Shown piece after piece: positions 8,722 to 18,443 of a DNA stretch of 64,000 bases. Position 1 is the first letter of the stretch. Each line of letters starts with the position of its first letter. This DNA comes from Tenacibaculum holothuriorum (GTDB lineage Bacteria > Bacteroidota > Bacteroidia > Flavobacteriales > Flavobacteriaceae), in assembly GCF_002120225.1 (NCBI RefSeq), contig NZ_LAPZ01000003.1:248001-312000 (forward strand). The letters are read 5' to 3'. The notes under the pieces are model-generated. The model was not told where the DNA came from. It was given only the letters and a program-made list of their open reading frames with translations, and made no database searches. A program made the translations under genes and the position numbers.

Positions 8722-11094
8722 TTAAAATCTTTTTCTCGCTGAATACTCCATAGCCTCTCCTTTTCCAAAGCCATAACTAATTCCAAATGTTACAAAACGA
8801 CCTCTTTGACGACTGCTACTACTAAAGAAATTAGTCCCTTCTTGGGTAGATTCAAAAATTCTTGATGCAAACAAATCACGAATACCTAAGTTTAGAATTA
8901 CTTTTCCTTTAATAATTTTCTTTCTCAATCCTAAATTGGCAAAGGCATTTTTTGAAACGGTTCCCTGTGCTGTTTTGTATTTTGAACGATAATTACCAGA
9001 CACTTCTAAATCAAAACTCTCAGGTAATTTAAACTTGATAGTTGACTTTGTATCCCAACGACTTCCTTCAAAATCAAAATTATTGTTGGCATCAAACTGC
9101 CCTTTTCTGTTGAATAAATTGTAGTTGAAATCTCCATTCCAAGAAGCCCACTTTGTCAAATTCACTTTATAGTTTGCTTCGAATCCAGTTATTTTACTGG
9201 TACCAAAATTTTGTGGCATTCTGGTAGTAACTCCTGTACTGGTATCAAAACTAGACACATCTTCAATTACATCAGTAGTATTACGATAGTAGACTCCTAA
9301 GTTTAGGTTAAGTTTTCCTATTTTATGAATAGAAGTTAACTCATATGAATCTGTAAATTCAGGTTGTAAATTCGGATTTCCAGTAAATATATTGAACTGG
9401 TTTCTGATATTAAAAAATGGATTTAAATCCCATAACCTTGGTCTATATATACGCTTTGAATATCCTGCTTGAATAGAAAAATTGTTGCTTACTTTATATG
9501 AGGTATGTACACTTGGAAAAAAGTTTGTATAGTTTTGAGCATTCTCCTGACTGGTAGTTTGTAAAACTGTATTTAAGTCTGTGTTTTCTAAACGACCTCC
9601 AAGTTTAACACCCCACTCTTCTCCTTCATAGGCCGCTGTTGCATATATCCCAAGTACATTTTGCTTATAATCAAAAATATTTGTCAAACTAGCATCATTC
9701 ACCCAAGTACCTCCTTGAAAATTGTCTACAGCATAGTCATTTGTTACATCGTTCAGTACATATTGAGCACCAGTTTCAATAGTATACGTTTCGCTTATTG
9801 GATGTGTATAATCTAGTTTAAATGTATATTGTGCTTCTTTAAAATCTGTACGTGTTTTTTGATTAGGATCTGCAATTCCTACAATTGCTTCATTTTTAAA
9901 CTCTGAAGATTGATCTTTACCAAAAAAACTACCTAAAGCACTAAACAACAAGCTTTGCTCTTTATTATTTTTAAAATCCTTTTTATACTGAAGTTCATAC
10001 TGGTACTTCGGATTTGTTGCTTCAGTAATTTCGAATCGGTTGTATGAGCTATTTAATGTTGCATTATTTCCATCAATTTGATCAAATTGCGTTTTAGAAT
10101 CTTCATCTTCTATTTCATAAGCAAAGTTTCCAGAAAGTGTAATTACATTGTATTGATTTATATAGTAATCTGTTCCTAAGGTAATGTTGTAAAACTGTTC
10201 GTTCTTGTCTCCCTCTCCTTTAGATAAAATCTCGTTATTATTAGTTCTATTTATATTATAACTCTTTGATTCATTCGGAAAAGTACGCTTCCCTACTCCA
10301 ACCTGACTAAAAATATTAAACTTCTCTGTTCTTTTATTAAGACTTACCCCAATACTATGATTATTAGGGATACCCGTATTCAAACTGATAGAACCATTCC
10401 ATCCTTTTTTATCATTTTTCTTTAAAACAATATTAATAATTCCTGCGGTTCCCTCAGCTTCATACTTAGCAGAAGGGTTTGTGATTACTTCTATTTTTTC
10501 TATTTGATCAGCTACAATTGTTCCTAATGCATTCCCTTCTTGACTGGCAATAACCGAAGGTTTTCCATTAATTAATATTTGCGCTCCTTGTCCACCTCTT
10601 AAAGTAATTGCTCCTTCAATACTTACATTAACAGAAGGCACATTATTTAAAACTTCCATCGCACTTGCTCCAGTAGAACTTAGGTCTTTTCCTACATTAA
10701 AAACTCTTTTATCTAATTTAAATTCAGTAGAGGACTTTTCTGCTCTCACAACAACTTCATCTAGTTGCTGTGCATCTTCTTCTAATTCAATAGTATTTAA
10801 ATTAGCAACGTCATTCTCTTTTTTAACAGTATTTATCTTGATGGTTTTAAAACCAATAAAGCTTACTTCAACATTTATATCTTTTTCTTTAGTCTTTAAC
10901 TCAAAAGTTCCATCAATTCCTGTAGTTACCCCAGTTATAGGTTGATTTGTTTTATTACTATTTATTATTACCGATACAAATTCTAGGGGTTTCTTAGAAT
11001 TTGCATCAACAATTTTCCCTCTAACTGTCAACGTATTTTGTGCTATACATAATTGTCCTATAAATAGGAATACAACGAGTAGATTTAATTTCAT
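8722..11094 (-). CDS. TonB-dependent receptor, outer-membrane beta-barrel family
   Basis: The 790-residue outer-membrane protein has a signal peptide (MKLNLLVVFLFIGQLCIAQ) and a carboxypeptidase-regulatory-like domain at ~23-110 (VRGKIVDANSKKPLEFVSV). A plug domain follows at ~120-230 (VFNVGKDLSSTGASAMEVL, VITNPSAKYEAEGTAGIIN), then a long barrel ending in an aromatic residue (YSARKRF). The plug and barrel style fits the outer membrane beta-barrel (OMP_b-brl_3) group of TonB-linked proteins. The substrate cannot be read from the sequence. A LytS/LytTR two-component pair is divergently encoded 199 bp away and may regulate it. Confidence 0.92.
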   Translation of the reverse strand: MKLNLLVVFLFIGQLCIAQNTLTVRGKIVDANSKKPLEFVSVIINSNKTNQPITGVTTGIDGTFELKTKEKDINVEVSFIGFKTIKINTVKKENDVANLNTIELEEDAQQLDEVVVRAEKSSTEFKLDKRVFNVGKDLSSTGASAMEVLNNVPSVNVSIEGAITLRGGQGAQILINGKPSVIASQEGNALGTIVADQIEKIEVITNPSAKYEAEGTAGIINIVLKKNDKKGWNGSISLNTGIPNNHSIGVSLNKRTEKFNIFSQVGVGKRTFPNESKSYNINRTNNNEILSKGEGDKNEQFYNITLGTDYYINQYNVITLSGNFAYEIEDEDSKTQFDQIDGNNATLNSSYNRFEITEATNPKYQYELQYKKDFKNNKEQSLLFSALGSFFGKDQSSEFKNEAIVGIADPNQKTRTDFKEAQYTFKLDYTHPISETYTIETGAQYVLNDVTNDYAVDNFQGGTWVNDASLTNIFDYKQNVLGIYATAAYEGEEWGVKLGGRLENTDLNTVLQTTSQENAQNYTNFFPSVHTSYKVSNNFSIQAGYSKRIYRPRLWDLNPFFNIRNQFNIFTGNPNLQPEFTDSYELTSIHKIGKLNLNLGVYYRNTTDVIEDVSSFDTSTGVTTRMPQNFGTSKITGFEANYKVNLTKWASWNGDFNYNLFNRKGQFDANNNFDFEGSRWDTKSTIKFKLPESFDLEVSGNYRSKYKTAQGTVSKNAFANLGLRKKIIKGKVILNLGIRDLFASRIFESTQEGTNFFSSSSRQRGRFVTFGISYGFGKGEAMEYSARKRF

Positions 11095-11293
11095 TTGTAT
11101 ATTTTTAGTACAGCAAAAATCAATTTTATAAAGAGCTTGTTATAATATTTTCTTTAAACTACCATTTTTTTAGGGTAAACGTAGAAATGTCGTTTACCTT
11201 CTAAAAAGTGTCGAATACAGAATTCTATGAAGATTTTTAACATTTACAGTATATTTTTGATACCAGTTTATTTCATTCACAAAACATAAGAAC

Positions 11294-12298
11294 ATGAAAG
11301 TCAATTTTAAAGCTAAAGAATTTATATATCAAGCCTTATTTGCTGTTGTTTTGTTTTTGATTTACTCTTTTGACAAACACAATAAAAGCTTTCATTTATA
11401 TTCTGTTTTTTTCTTTAGTTTTTATCTTTCTGTCTCCTTATTTATTAGTTATGTTTTAATACCAAGGTATTTTTATCAAAAGAAACTCATTACATTCTGG
11501 GTACTTATATTAATTATTCTCTTAGGACTATACTATGCTGAAGAATACGTACTTGAGCCTTTACTTGTTGGTGGTGAACGAGCAGAACATGTTTCCAATA
11601 TTTATTATACCTTATTAAGTATATTCCCTATTGTCTTTATGATGGTTGCCTTTAAAATTGCTTGGGATATAGTGAAAAAACAGCAAGAATTAGAAACCAT
11701 GCAAACTGCAATAAATGAAAGCGAGCTACGCTTCTTAAAGTCTCAAATAAACCCTCATTTTTTATTCAATAATCTAAACAACCTATACTCTTATGCTTTA
11801 GATAACTCTCCTCAAACACCCTCTATTATTTTAGAGTTATCTTCTGTACTACGATATATGTTATACGACTGTAAGGAAGATTTTGTTCCTTTGGAAAAGG
11901 AAATTGAACATTTAAAGAACTTTACAGCTTTAAATGAACTTCAAATAGAAGGACGAGGAAAAGTTAGCTTTAATACAAAAAACTGTAGAGGGAGTTACAA
12001 AATTGCTCCATTAATTTTAATGGTATTTATCGAGAATGCCTTTAAACATAGTACTGCTAGTCAATCGGAATTAATTGACATTGACATTGATTTAAGTATT
12101 AGAAATAATCAGTTAATTTTTGTGTGCAAAAACACCTTTTTAGAAAATACAAATACTCAAAATTTATCGAAAGGTATTGGTTTAGAAAATGTCAAAAAGC
12201 GTCTACAATTATTGTATCCCAAAGCACACAAACTTAAAATATCTACAGATAGTAATTATTATATTGTAAATTTAACTCTTAACTTATCTAGCGAATGA
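11294..12298 (+). CDS. LytS-type sensor histidine kinase
   Basis: The 334-residue membrane kinase has about four N-terminal transmembrane segments (to ~residue 135). A short helix precedes the His_kinase domain, whose phospho-acceptor block is FLKSQINPHFLFNNLNNLYS (H near 155). The ATPase part has the N-box ENAFKHS and G-box GIGLENVKKRL. This is the LytS/YehU class, without a classical HisKA domain. Its stop overlaps the response regulator start (ATGA at 12295-12298), showing translational coupling. Input signal unknown. Confidence 0.93.
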   Translation: MKVNFKAKEFIYQALFAVVLFLIYSFDKHNKSFHLYSVFFFSFYLSVSLFISYVLIPRYFYQKKLITFWVLILIILLGLYYAEEYVLEPLLVGGERAEHVSNIYYTLLSIFPIVFMMVAFKIAWDIVKKQQELETMQTAINESELRFLKSQINPHFLFNNLNNLYSYALDNSPQTPSIILELSSVLRYMLYDCKEDFVPLEKEIEHLKNFTALNELQIEGRGKVSFNTKNCRGSYKIAPLILMVFIENAFKHSTASQSELIDIDIDLSIRNNQLIFVCKNTFLENTNTQNLSKGIGLENVKKRLQLLYPKAHKLKISTDSNYYIVNLTLNLSSE

Positions 12299-12990
12299 TT
12301 TCTTGTATAATAATTGAAGATCAGGCTCCTGCTCAGCGCATTTTACAGAAGTACATTAGCGATGTCAATTTTTTAGATTTAAAAGGTACGTTTTCGGATG
12401 CACTTCAAGCATTTCAGTTTTTAAAAACAGAATCGATTGACTTATTATTTTTAGATATTCATTTACCCAAAGTATCTGGTATTGATTTTATTGAAATTTT
12501 AGATGAAAAGCCTCATATCATTCTAACAACTGCATTTAGCGATTACGCCATAAAAGGATATGAATTAGATATTGTAGACTATTTGTTAAAACCATTTTCT
12601 TTTGAACGTTTTCTAAAATCAGTAAATAAGGTAAATAGCATTATTCAAAAAAATGAAGTTAGTTTAGATTCTAAAAAGACAGATAAAACCTACATTTTTA
12701 TTAAGTCAGGTCATGAATTGATTAAACTTCATTATAAAGAACTTTCCTATATTGAAGCTTCTTCTGACTATACCGAAGCATACTCACAAGATAAAAAAAC
12801 ACTTACCTCTTTATCACTGAAAAACTGGTTGCTTAATTTACCTTCCAATTTTGTTCAAATACATAAATCATTTATTATCAACATTGAGTTTATTGAGAAA
12901 GTTGCAGGGAACTTAGTGTATTTAACAAATGGTAAACAAATACCAATTGGTAGAGCTTATAAGGACAATTTCATATCGAACTACTTATAA
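12295..12990 (+). CDS. LytTR family response regulator
   Basis: The 231-residue protein has a receiver domain at ~1-120 (acidic pocket IIEDQAP, phosphorylated Asp in LLFLDIHLPKVSG, conserved Lys in LLKPFSFERF). A LytTR DNA-binding domain covers ~137-231 (ELSYIEASSDYTEAY, FVQIHKSFIINIEFIEKVAG). It overlaps the kinase by 4 bp. LytTR regulators bind direct repeats upstream of membrane or envelope genes. The divergent TonB receptor at 8722-11094 is the obvious candidate target, but no binding site was demonstrated. Confidence 0.95.
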   Translation: MISCIIIEDQAPAQRILQKYISDVNFLDLKGTFSDALQAFQFLKTESIDLLFLDIHLPKVSGIDFIEILDEKPHIILTTAFSDYAIKGYELDIVDYLLKPFSFERFLKSVNKVNSIIQKNEVSLDSKKTDKTYIFIKSGHELIKLHYKELSYIEASSDYTEAYSQDKKTLTSLSLKNWLLNLPSNFVQIHKSFIINIEFIEKVAGNLVYLTNGKQIPIGRAYKDNFISNYL

Positions 12991-12999
12991 ACTACACTT

Positions 13000-13563
13000 T
13001 TAATCTTCACTACCCCAAGGTGCACTTGGAGTTTTAACTTCTTTTGTTAAATCAAATTTTACAGAGAAAAATCTATCTGTTCCTATTCTTCGTAAATTAT
13101 AGGTAAAACTTGTTTTATCTATGGTTACCCACCAAACATTATTAGATGCGTACGGTATTAAATTTGCCGTCTCTTGATCTGCAGGAAAAAATTGAATATG
13201 CGCTAAACCTGTATTAGGATTTGAACCTCCGTATTGTGTTATTTTATCTTCAGAGCCATCTTTATGTCTATGATCATGCTTCAAACCAATCAATTTATTC
13301 TCATCCATCGTAAAAACCCAAGTACGAGACTTGTTTTCTCCAACAAAAAATGGAATTCTAATGGTATTTACCCCACAAGAACGAACATGCATTATTAATT
13401 TTTCTCCTACAAAACCATCTCCTTCTTTTCCTCCCGCAATAATTTGACCTTCATAAGCTTTTCCGCAATGTTCTTTTAGAGTATTCCAAAACTGTACTGA
13501 GTTTGGAGTTTCTTGAGCCATCAACTGTAAAGGCAATAAGAGTAGTATTAAAATCTTTTTCAT
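13000..13563 (-). CDS. Secreted protein of unknown function
   Basis: The 187-residue protein has a clear signal peptide (MKKILILLLLPLQLMAQE), so it is periplasmic or exported. The mature part has a Trp-rich start (VQFWNTLKEHCGKAYEGQI), a conserved-looking CG in VRSCGVNTIRIPFF, and HDHRHKDGS, which could bind metal. I do not recognise a named domain. It converges on the LytTR gene with only 9 bp between stops, and no intrinsic terminator is evident between them. Confidence 0.8.
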   Translation of the reverse strand: MKKILILLLLPLQLMAQETPNSVQFWNTLKEHCGKAYEGQIIAGGKEGDGFVGEKLIMHVRSCGVNTIRIPFFVGENKSRTWVFTMDENKLIGLKHDHRHKDGSEDKITQYGGSNPNTGLAHIQFFPADQETANLIPYASNNVWWVTIDKTSFTYNLRRIGTDRFFSVKFDLTKEVKTPSAPWGSED

Positions 13564-13605
13564 CTTCTCTATTTATTTAAGTTAACAATATATAAATCAA
13601 AAAAT

Positions 13606-13634
13606 AAAAACCTCACTTTAACAGTGAGGTTTTT
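13606..13634 (-). terminator. Intrinsic terminator downstream of sucC
   Basis: Perfect 7-bp stem CCTCACT (13611-13617) / AGTGAGG (13623-13629) with a 5-nt loop. A-rich left and T-rich right flanks make it usable on either strand. It sits 32 bp past the sucC stop. Confidence 0.85.
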
Positions 13635-13665
13635 AAATATATTACTAAGAATTAATTAAAAAGTT

Positions 13666-14862
13666 TTATGCTTCTAAAACTTCTTGTACTTTATCAGCAG
13701 CTTCTTGGAACTCTGTTGCAGAGATAATTTCCATTCCACTGTTATCAATTAATTCTTTTGCTTCTTTAGCATTAGTTCCTTGTAAACGACAAATAATAGG
13801 CACATTGATTTTGTCTCCCATATTTTTGTATGCGTCTACAACTCCTTGAGCAACACGATCACAACGAACGATTCCTCCGAAGATGTTTACTAAGATTGCT
13901 TTTACGTTAGGATCTTTTAAGATAATTCCAAAAGCAGTTTCAACACGTTGTGCATCAGCAGTACCTCCTACATCTAAGAAGTTTGCAGGATCACCACCAG
14001 CTTGTTTAATTAAATCCATAGTACCCATTGCTAAACCAGCTCCGTTTACCATACATCCAACGTTACCATCTAAATCAACATAGTTTAATCCAGCAGCTCT
14101 TGCTTCAACCTCAATTGGGTTCTCCTCACGCTCATCACGCATCGCTGCATAATCTTTGTGACGAAATAAAGCATTGTCGTCTAAAGTCACTTTAGCATCA
14201 ACTGCCATGATTTTATCATCAGAAGTTTTTAATACTGGGTTAATTTCGAATAACGCAGAATCTGACTTGTCATATGCAGTATATAATGCTGTAACGAATT
14301 TTACCATTTCTTTAAAAGCAGCTCCACTTAAACCTAAGTTAAAAGCAACTTTACGAGCTTGGAATGGTAATAATCCTGTAGCAGGATCAATTTCTTCTGT
14401 AAAAATTAAGTGTGGAGTTTCTTCAGCTACTGCTTCGATATCCATACCTCCTTCAGTAGAGTACATAATCATGTTTCTACCAGTAGCACGATTTAATAAA
14501 ACCGACATATAAAATTCATTTGGCTCGCTATCTCCTGGATAGTAAACATCTTCAGCAATTAAGATTTGGTTTACTAATTTTCCTTCAGCAGAAGTTTGAG
14601 GAGTAACTAACATCATTCCTAAAATATCATTAGAAATACTTTTTACCTCATCTAAGTTCTTAGCTAACTTAACTCCACCACCTTTTCCACGACCACCTGC
14701 GTGTACTTGTGCTTTAATTACATGCCAACCAGTTCCTGTTTCTTCAGTTAATTTCTTTGCTGCTTCTACAGCTTCTTCTGGTGTATTTGCTACAATTCCG
14801 CGTTGAATACGAACGCCAAAACTGTTTAATATTTCTTTACCTTGATATTCGTGTAAGTTCAT
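13666..14862 (-). CDS. sucC: Succinyl-CoA synthetase beta subunit (ADP-forming)
   Basis: SucC pairs with SucD to convert succinyl-CoA to succinate with formation of a nucleoside triphosphate in the TCA cycle. The 398 residues match the family. The ATP-grasp start MNLHEYQGKEIL is diagnostic, followed by KAQVHAGGRGKGGGVKLA, the Mg/ATP-binding FEINPVLKT and VDAKVTLDDNA, the CoA-ligase domain (DLDGNVGCMVNGAGLAMGTM, DVGGTAD), and IFGGIVRCDRVA. sucD is not adjacent, so the two subunits are encoded at separate loci here. It has its own promoter and terminator. Confidence 0.98.
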   Translation of the reverse strand: MNLHEYQGKEILNSFGVRIQRGIVANTPEEAVEAAKKLTEETGTGWHVIKAQVHAGGRGKGGGVKLAKNLDEVKSISNDILGMMLVTPQTSAEGKLVNQILIAEDVYYPGDSEPNEFYMSVLLNRATGRNMIMYSTEGGMDIEAVAEETPHLIFTEEIDPATGLLPFQARKVAFNLGLSGAAFKEMVKFVTALYTAYDKSDSALFEINPVLKTSDDKIMAVDAKVTLDDNALFRHKDYAAMRDEREENPIEVEARAAGLNYVDLDGNVGCMVNGAGLAMGTMDLIKQAGGDPANFLDVGGTADAQRVETAFGIILKDPNVKAILVNIFGGIVRCDRVAQGVVDAYKNMGDKINVPIICRLQGTNAKEAKELIDNSGMEIISATEFQEAADKVQEVLEA

Positions 14863-14888
14863 TTCAGTTATGAATTTTAAAAGTCGAA

Positions 14889-14896
14889 CAAAAATA
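14889..14896 (-). promoter_or_regulatory. -7 promoter element of sucC
   Basis: On the minus strand this reads TATTTTTG, an exact match to TAnnTTTG, 26 bp before the sucC ATG. No good -33 TTTG is visible at the expected distance. Confidence 0.5.
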
Positions 14897-15110
14897 CAAA
14901 TTCAAATGAAACTTTAAGTTAATTTAAGGTTTAATTTATTTAGGAATTCATTAGAATAAATTTTTATCACAAATTACTTTCACATTTCTTTAACATTAAA
15001 AATGTAACGGTGTAAAAATTAACAGGTCTTTATTGTAATTAACATCAATTTAGCATATAAAATATCTATTTCAGCTATTTTTATATTAAAATTTACACAA
15101 ACAACTAATA

Positions 15111-17639
15111 ATGTTAAAAATTGCATTAAAACTAACTATTTTTCTACTTTTTGTTTCACTTCAACTTTTTTCACAAGAAGTAAATAAAAACAGGAAAAAA
15201 AATCAGGCTATTAGAGTAGAAAATCCACCTACTATTGACGGAGAATTAGACGACAACGCATGGGCAAATGTAAAAGTTTCTAAAGACTTCATTATGATGC
15301 GACCAGACAATGGTAAGCCTGAGCAAGAAGGTTATCAAACTGAAGTTAAACTAGTTTATGATAACGATGCGGTTTATATAAGTGCTTTAATGCACACTCC
15401 AAATCCTGATAAAATTCCGAAAGAATTTGTAAATAGAGATAATGTTGGAAATGCAGATTTTTTTATGATTCTAATCAACCCAAATGATGATGGACAAAAC
15501 CCATTTGCTTTTGCAGTTACTGCTGCTGGAGTGCAATTTGATTTTAAAGTTTCTAACGGAGGAAGAGAAGATTGGAACTGGAGTGCAGTTTGGGAAAGTG
15601 CCCATAAAATCACAGACAAAGGTTGGGTAGTTGAAATAAAAATACCGTACAGAGCTTTACGCTTTGCAAATCAACCCATTCAAAGTTGGGGTATGAATTT
15701 CCACAGAGAAATAAGAAATATAAATGCTCGTTATACATGGAACCATATTGATAACACCCAAGGAAGCTGGACGCAATACGATGGTTTAATAGAAGACTTT
15801 AGAGATATTAAACCTCCTACTCGATTATCTTTTTATCCGTATGCATCAGCTACAACTATTACTCACAAAGGAAATACAGATTTTGATTGGAGTGTTGGAA
15901 TGGATGTTAAATATGGAATTACTGAAAATTTTACTTTAGATGCTACGTTGATTCCAGATTTTAGTCAAGTTGGTTTTGATAATGTACAGTTAAACTTAGG
16001 TCCTTTTGAGCAACAATTTACAGAACAACGTCAATTTTTCACAGAAGGAACAGAGTTATTTAACAAAGGAAGATTATTCTATTCAAGAAGAATTGGAGGA
16101 AGACCTATTGATGAATTTTCGAACGAACGAGTATTAAGAGATGACGAAGAATTTAATAATAACATTAAGGTTAATGAAAAAATAACAGATAATCCTAATG
16201 TTAAAATGTTAAATGCCATTAAAATATCTGGACGTACAAAAAGCGGTTTAGGTATTGGTTTTTTTAATGCAATAACTGATAAAACAGAAGCCACTATAAC
16301 TCGAACTGAAAAAACTATAGAAGGGTTAGACACAATAACAAGAGTATCTAATTACAAAAGTTTAACGAATCCTATAGCAAACTATAACATTTTAGTTTTA
16401 GACCAACAATTCAACCAAAATTCATCTGTATCTTTAATTAATACTAATGTAATAAGAGAAGGACGCTTTAGAGATGCAAATGTAACAGGAGCCTTATGGC
16501 ATATTGAAGATAAAAAAAGTACCTATAACATAGACGGTTCATTTAAAATGAGTAATATCTATGAACAAAAAACCTCAGAAAATAATGGTCAAACCAATAC
16601 ATATAAAAGCACAACTACTGGATATGCTTTTGATACAAGTATAGGAAAACATGCCGGAAAATGGCGTTGGGAAATAGGATATCAATTCGAAAACAAAGAC
16701 TACAACCCTAATGATTTAGGAATTCTATTTAGTAACAACGAACAAGGAGTTTATGGTTTCTTTGGTTACAGACTTTTAAAACCCAAAGGAATTTTTAACA
16801 ATTACGGTGTAAACTGGTATTATAATGTAAACTTTTTACATAACCCAGGAACATTTACAGGGGTCAACTCAGGCTTATCATTTTGGGCAAATACAAGAAA
16901 CAGATTTAGCTTTGGAGGAAACTTAAACTTAAGCTCTAAGAGAAAGGATTTCTTTGAACCGCGTCAAGGCAGCATGAGTGGTATTTTCTTTGAAAGACCT
17001 TTTAGAGTAAACATTAATCATTGGGCTTCTACCGATTACAGAAAAAAACTTGCAATAGATTACAACTGGTATTATACTTTCTTTAAAAATATTTCTAAAC
17101 AGTCATACGGATTTAGAATTGGACCTCGTTATCGTTTCAATAATCAATTTTCGGTTTCTTATGCTTTTAGATTTAATAATACTGATGACGATTTAGGATA
17201 TGTAGATAAAGTTAATGGCGATATCATCTTTGGGCAACGAGATAGAAGAACCTATGATAACTCATTATCCGGAAAGTATAGTTTTAGCACCACTTCTTCT
17301 CTATCAATTACCTTCCTTCATAACTGGACAAAAGTTCCTTATAAAAGTCAGTTTTTTAAATTGAATACTTCTAACGGACAATTAGAAAACACTTCGTATT
17401 CTGATAGTTATGATGTAAACTTTAATAACTGGAATTTAGATATTAATTACGTGTGGCAATTTGCACCAGGAAGCCAATTAATAGCTTTTTACAGAAATTC
17501 AATTTTTAGTAGAAACGACAATACTAATGTTAATTTCTTTGACAATTTAGACAACTTATTAAACGACGCTCATAAACACACCTTCTCTCTAAGACTCGTT
17601 TATTTTATAGACTATAACAATATTAAGAATATTTTTTAG
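15111..17639 (+). CDS. DUF5916 outer-membrane protein with CBM9-like N-terminus
   Basis: The 842-residue protein has a signal peptide (MLKIALKLTIFLLFVSLQLF, then SQ). A family-9 carbohydrate-binding-like domain at ~35-240 includes PPTIDGELDDNAWANV, FFMILINPNDDGQNPFAFAV, VVEIKIPYRALRF and WGMNFHREIRNINA. The DUF5916 beta-rich region follows, with alternating aromatic strands to the C-terminus, suggesting an outer-membrane barrel. Function in the family is unproven; surface polysaccharide or peptide handling is a guess. It is a lone transcript with hairpins at its 3' end. Confidence 0.88.
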   Translation: MLKIALKLTIFLLFVSLQLFSQEVNKNRKKNQAIRVENPPTIDGELDDNAWANVKVSKDFIMMRPDNGKPEQEGYQTEVKLVYDNDAVYISALMHTPNPDKIPKEFVNRDNVGNADFFMILINPNDDGQNPFAFAVTAAGVQFDFKVSNGGREDWNWSAVWESAHKITDKGWVVEIKIPYRALRFANQPIQSWGMNFHREIRNINARYTWNHIDNTQGSWTQYDGLIEDFRDIKPPTRLSFYPYASATTITHKGNTDFDWSVGMDVKYGITENFTLDATLIPDFSQVGFDNVQLNLGPFEQQFTEQRQFFTEGTELFNKGRLFYSRRIGGRPIDEFSNERVLRDDEEFNNNIKVNEKITDNPNVKMLNAIKISGRTKSGLGIGFFNAITDKTEATITRTEKTIEGLDTITRVSNYKSLTNPIANYNILVLDQQFNQNSSVSLINTNVIREGRFRDANVTGALWHIEDKKSTYNIDGSFKMSNIYEQKTSENNGQTNTYKSTTTGYAFDTSIGKHAGKWRWEIGYQFENKDYNPNDLGILFSNNEQGVYGFFGYRLLKPKGIFNNYGVNWYYNVNFLHNPGTFTGVNSGLSFWANTRNRFSFGGNLNLSSKRKDFFEPRQGSMSGIFFERPFRVNINHWASTDYRKKLAIDYNWYYTFFKNISKQSYGFRIGPRYRFNNQFSVSYAFRFNNTDDDLGYVDKVNGDIIFGQRDRRTYDNSLSGKYSFSTTSSLSITFLHNWTKVPYKSQFFKLNTSNGQLENTSYSDSYDVNFNNWNLDINYVWQFAPGSQLIAFYRNSIFSRNDNTNVNFFDNLDNLLNDAHKHTFSLRLVYFIDYNNIKNIF

Positions 17640-17655
17640 GGATAATATTCTTAAT
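17622..17655. repeat. Perfect 12-bp inverted repeat spanning a stop codon
   Basis: ATTAAGAATATT (17622-17633) and AATATTCTTAAT (17644-17655) flank a 10-nt loop that contains the TAG stop of the DUF5916 gene. In RNA the last four codons would be paired. Confidence 0.7.
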
Positions 17656-17658
17656 TAA

Positions 17659-17699
17659 AATCAGGTAAATCTTCTGTAGATTTATCTGATTTCTTTTTT
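17659..17699 (+). terminator. Intrinsic terminator of the DUF5916 gene
   Basis: Stem AATCAGGTAAATC (17659-17671) / GATTTATCTGATT (17679-17691), with one G-U type pair, is followed by TTCTTTTTT. Confidence 0.8.
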
Positions 17700-17727
17700 A
17701 TACTTTCGTTATACTGAAATATTCACG

Positions 17728-18387
17728 ATGATTGTTGCTAAAAATATTCATAAACACTACGGAGAAGTAGAAATTTTAAAAGGTGTAAATCTTCATATTA
17801 AAAAAGGAGAAATTGTTGCTATAGTTGGTCCTTCTGGAGCAGGAAAAACTACTTTATTACAAATCTTAGGAACTTTAGATAAACCTTTAAAACAACAAGA
17901 TTACGAATTATTTCTTAACGGAATTTCAGTAAAAGATTTAAGCGACAAAGAAGTTTCTGCTTTTAGAAACAAACATATCGGATTCATTTTTCAATTTCAT
18001 CAATTATTACCAGAATTTACAGCGTTGGAAAATGTTTGTATTCCAGCCTTTATTGGTGGAAAATCAAAATCTGAAACAGAAAAAAGAGCTAAAGAATTAC
18101 TTTCTTTCTTAGGTCTTTCACATAGAGAGAATCACAAACCAAGTCAGTTATCGGGTGGTGAGCAACAACGAGTAGCTGTAGCCAGAGCATTAATCAACAA
18201 ACCAGCAGTTGTTTTTGCCGACGAACCTTCTGGTAATTTAGATTCTGCTTCCGCCAAAGAACTTCATGAGTTGTTTTTTAAACTAAGAGATCAGTTTAAT
18301 CAAACCTTTGTATTGGTTACTCACAATCAAGAATTAGCAGATATGGCTGATCGAAAATTAACAATGAAAGACGGTATTATTATCTAA
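17728..18387 (+). CDS. lolD: Lipoprotein-releasing ABC transporter ATPase LolD
   Basis: The 219-residue ABC ATPase powers the LolCE permease, which hands outer-membrane lipoproteins to the periplasmic chaperone. Seen are Walker [11 protein letters not shown]-loop [18 protein letters not shown], signature [15 protein letters not shown], Walker [13 protein letters not shown], and the H-loop in VTHNQELA. The [16 protein letters not shown] stretch is typical of LolD/MacB-type ATPases. No permease gene is adjacent; separate lolD and lolCE loci are usual in this phylum as far as I recall. The preceding intergenic region carries only the upstream gene's terminator and an AT-rich promoter region. Confidence 0.93.
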   Translation: MIVAKNIHKHYGEVEILKGVNLHIKKGEIVAIVGPSGAGKTTLLQILGTLDKPLKQQDYELFLNGISVKDLSDKEVSAFRNKHIGFIFQFHQLLPEFTALENVCIPAFIGGKSKSETEKRAKELLSFLGLSHRENHKPSQLSGGEQQRVAVARALINKPAVVFADEPSGNLDSASAKELHELFFKLRDQFNQTFVLVTHNQELADMADRKLTMKDGIII

Positions 18388-18443
18388 AATGTAACGTTTT
18401 ATATTTCTTTACTACTTATATAAAGAATAATAACCAATCTCAA

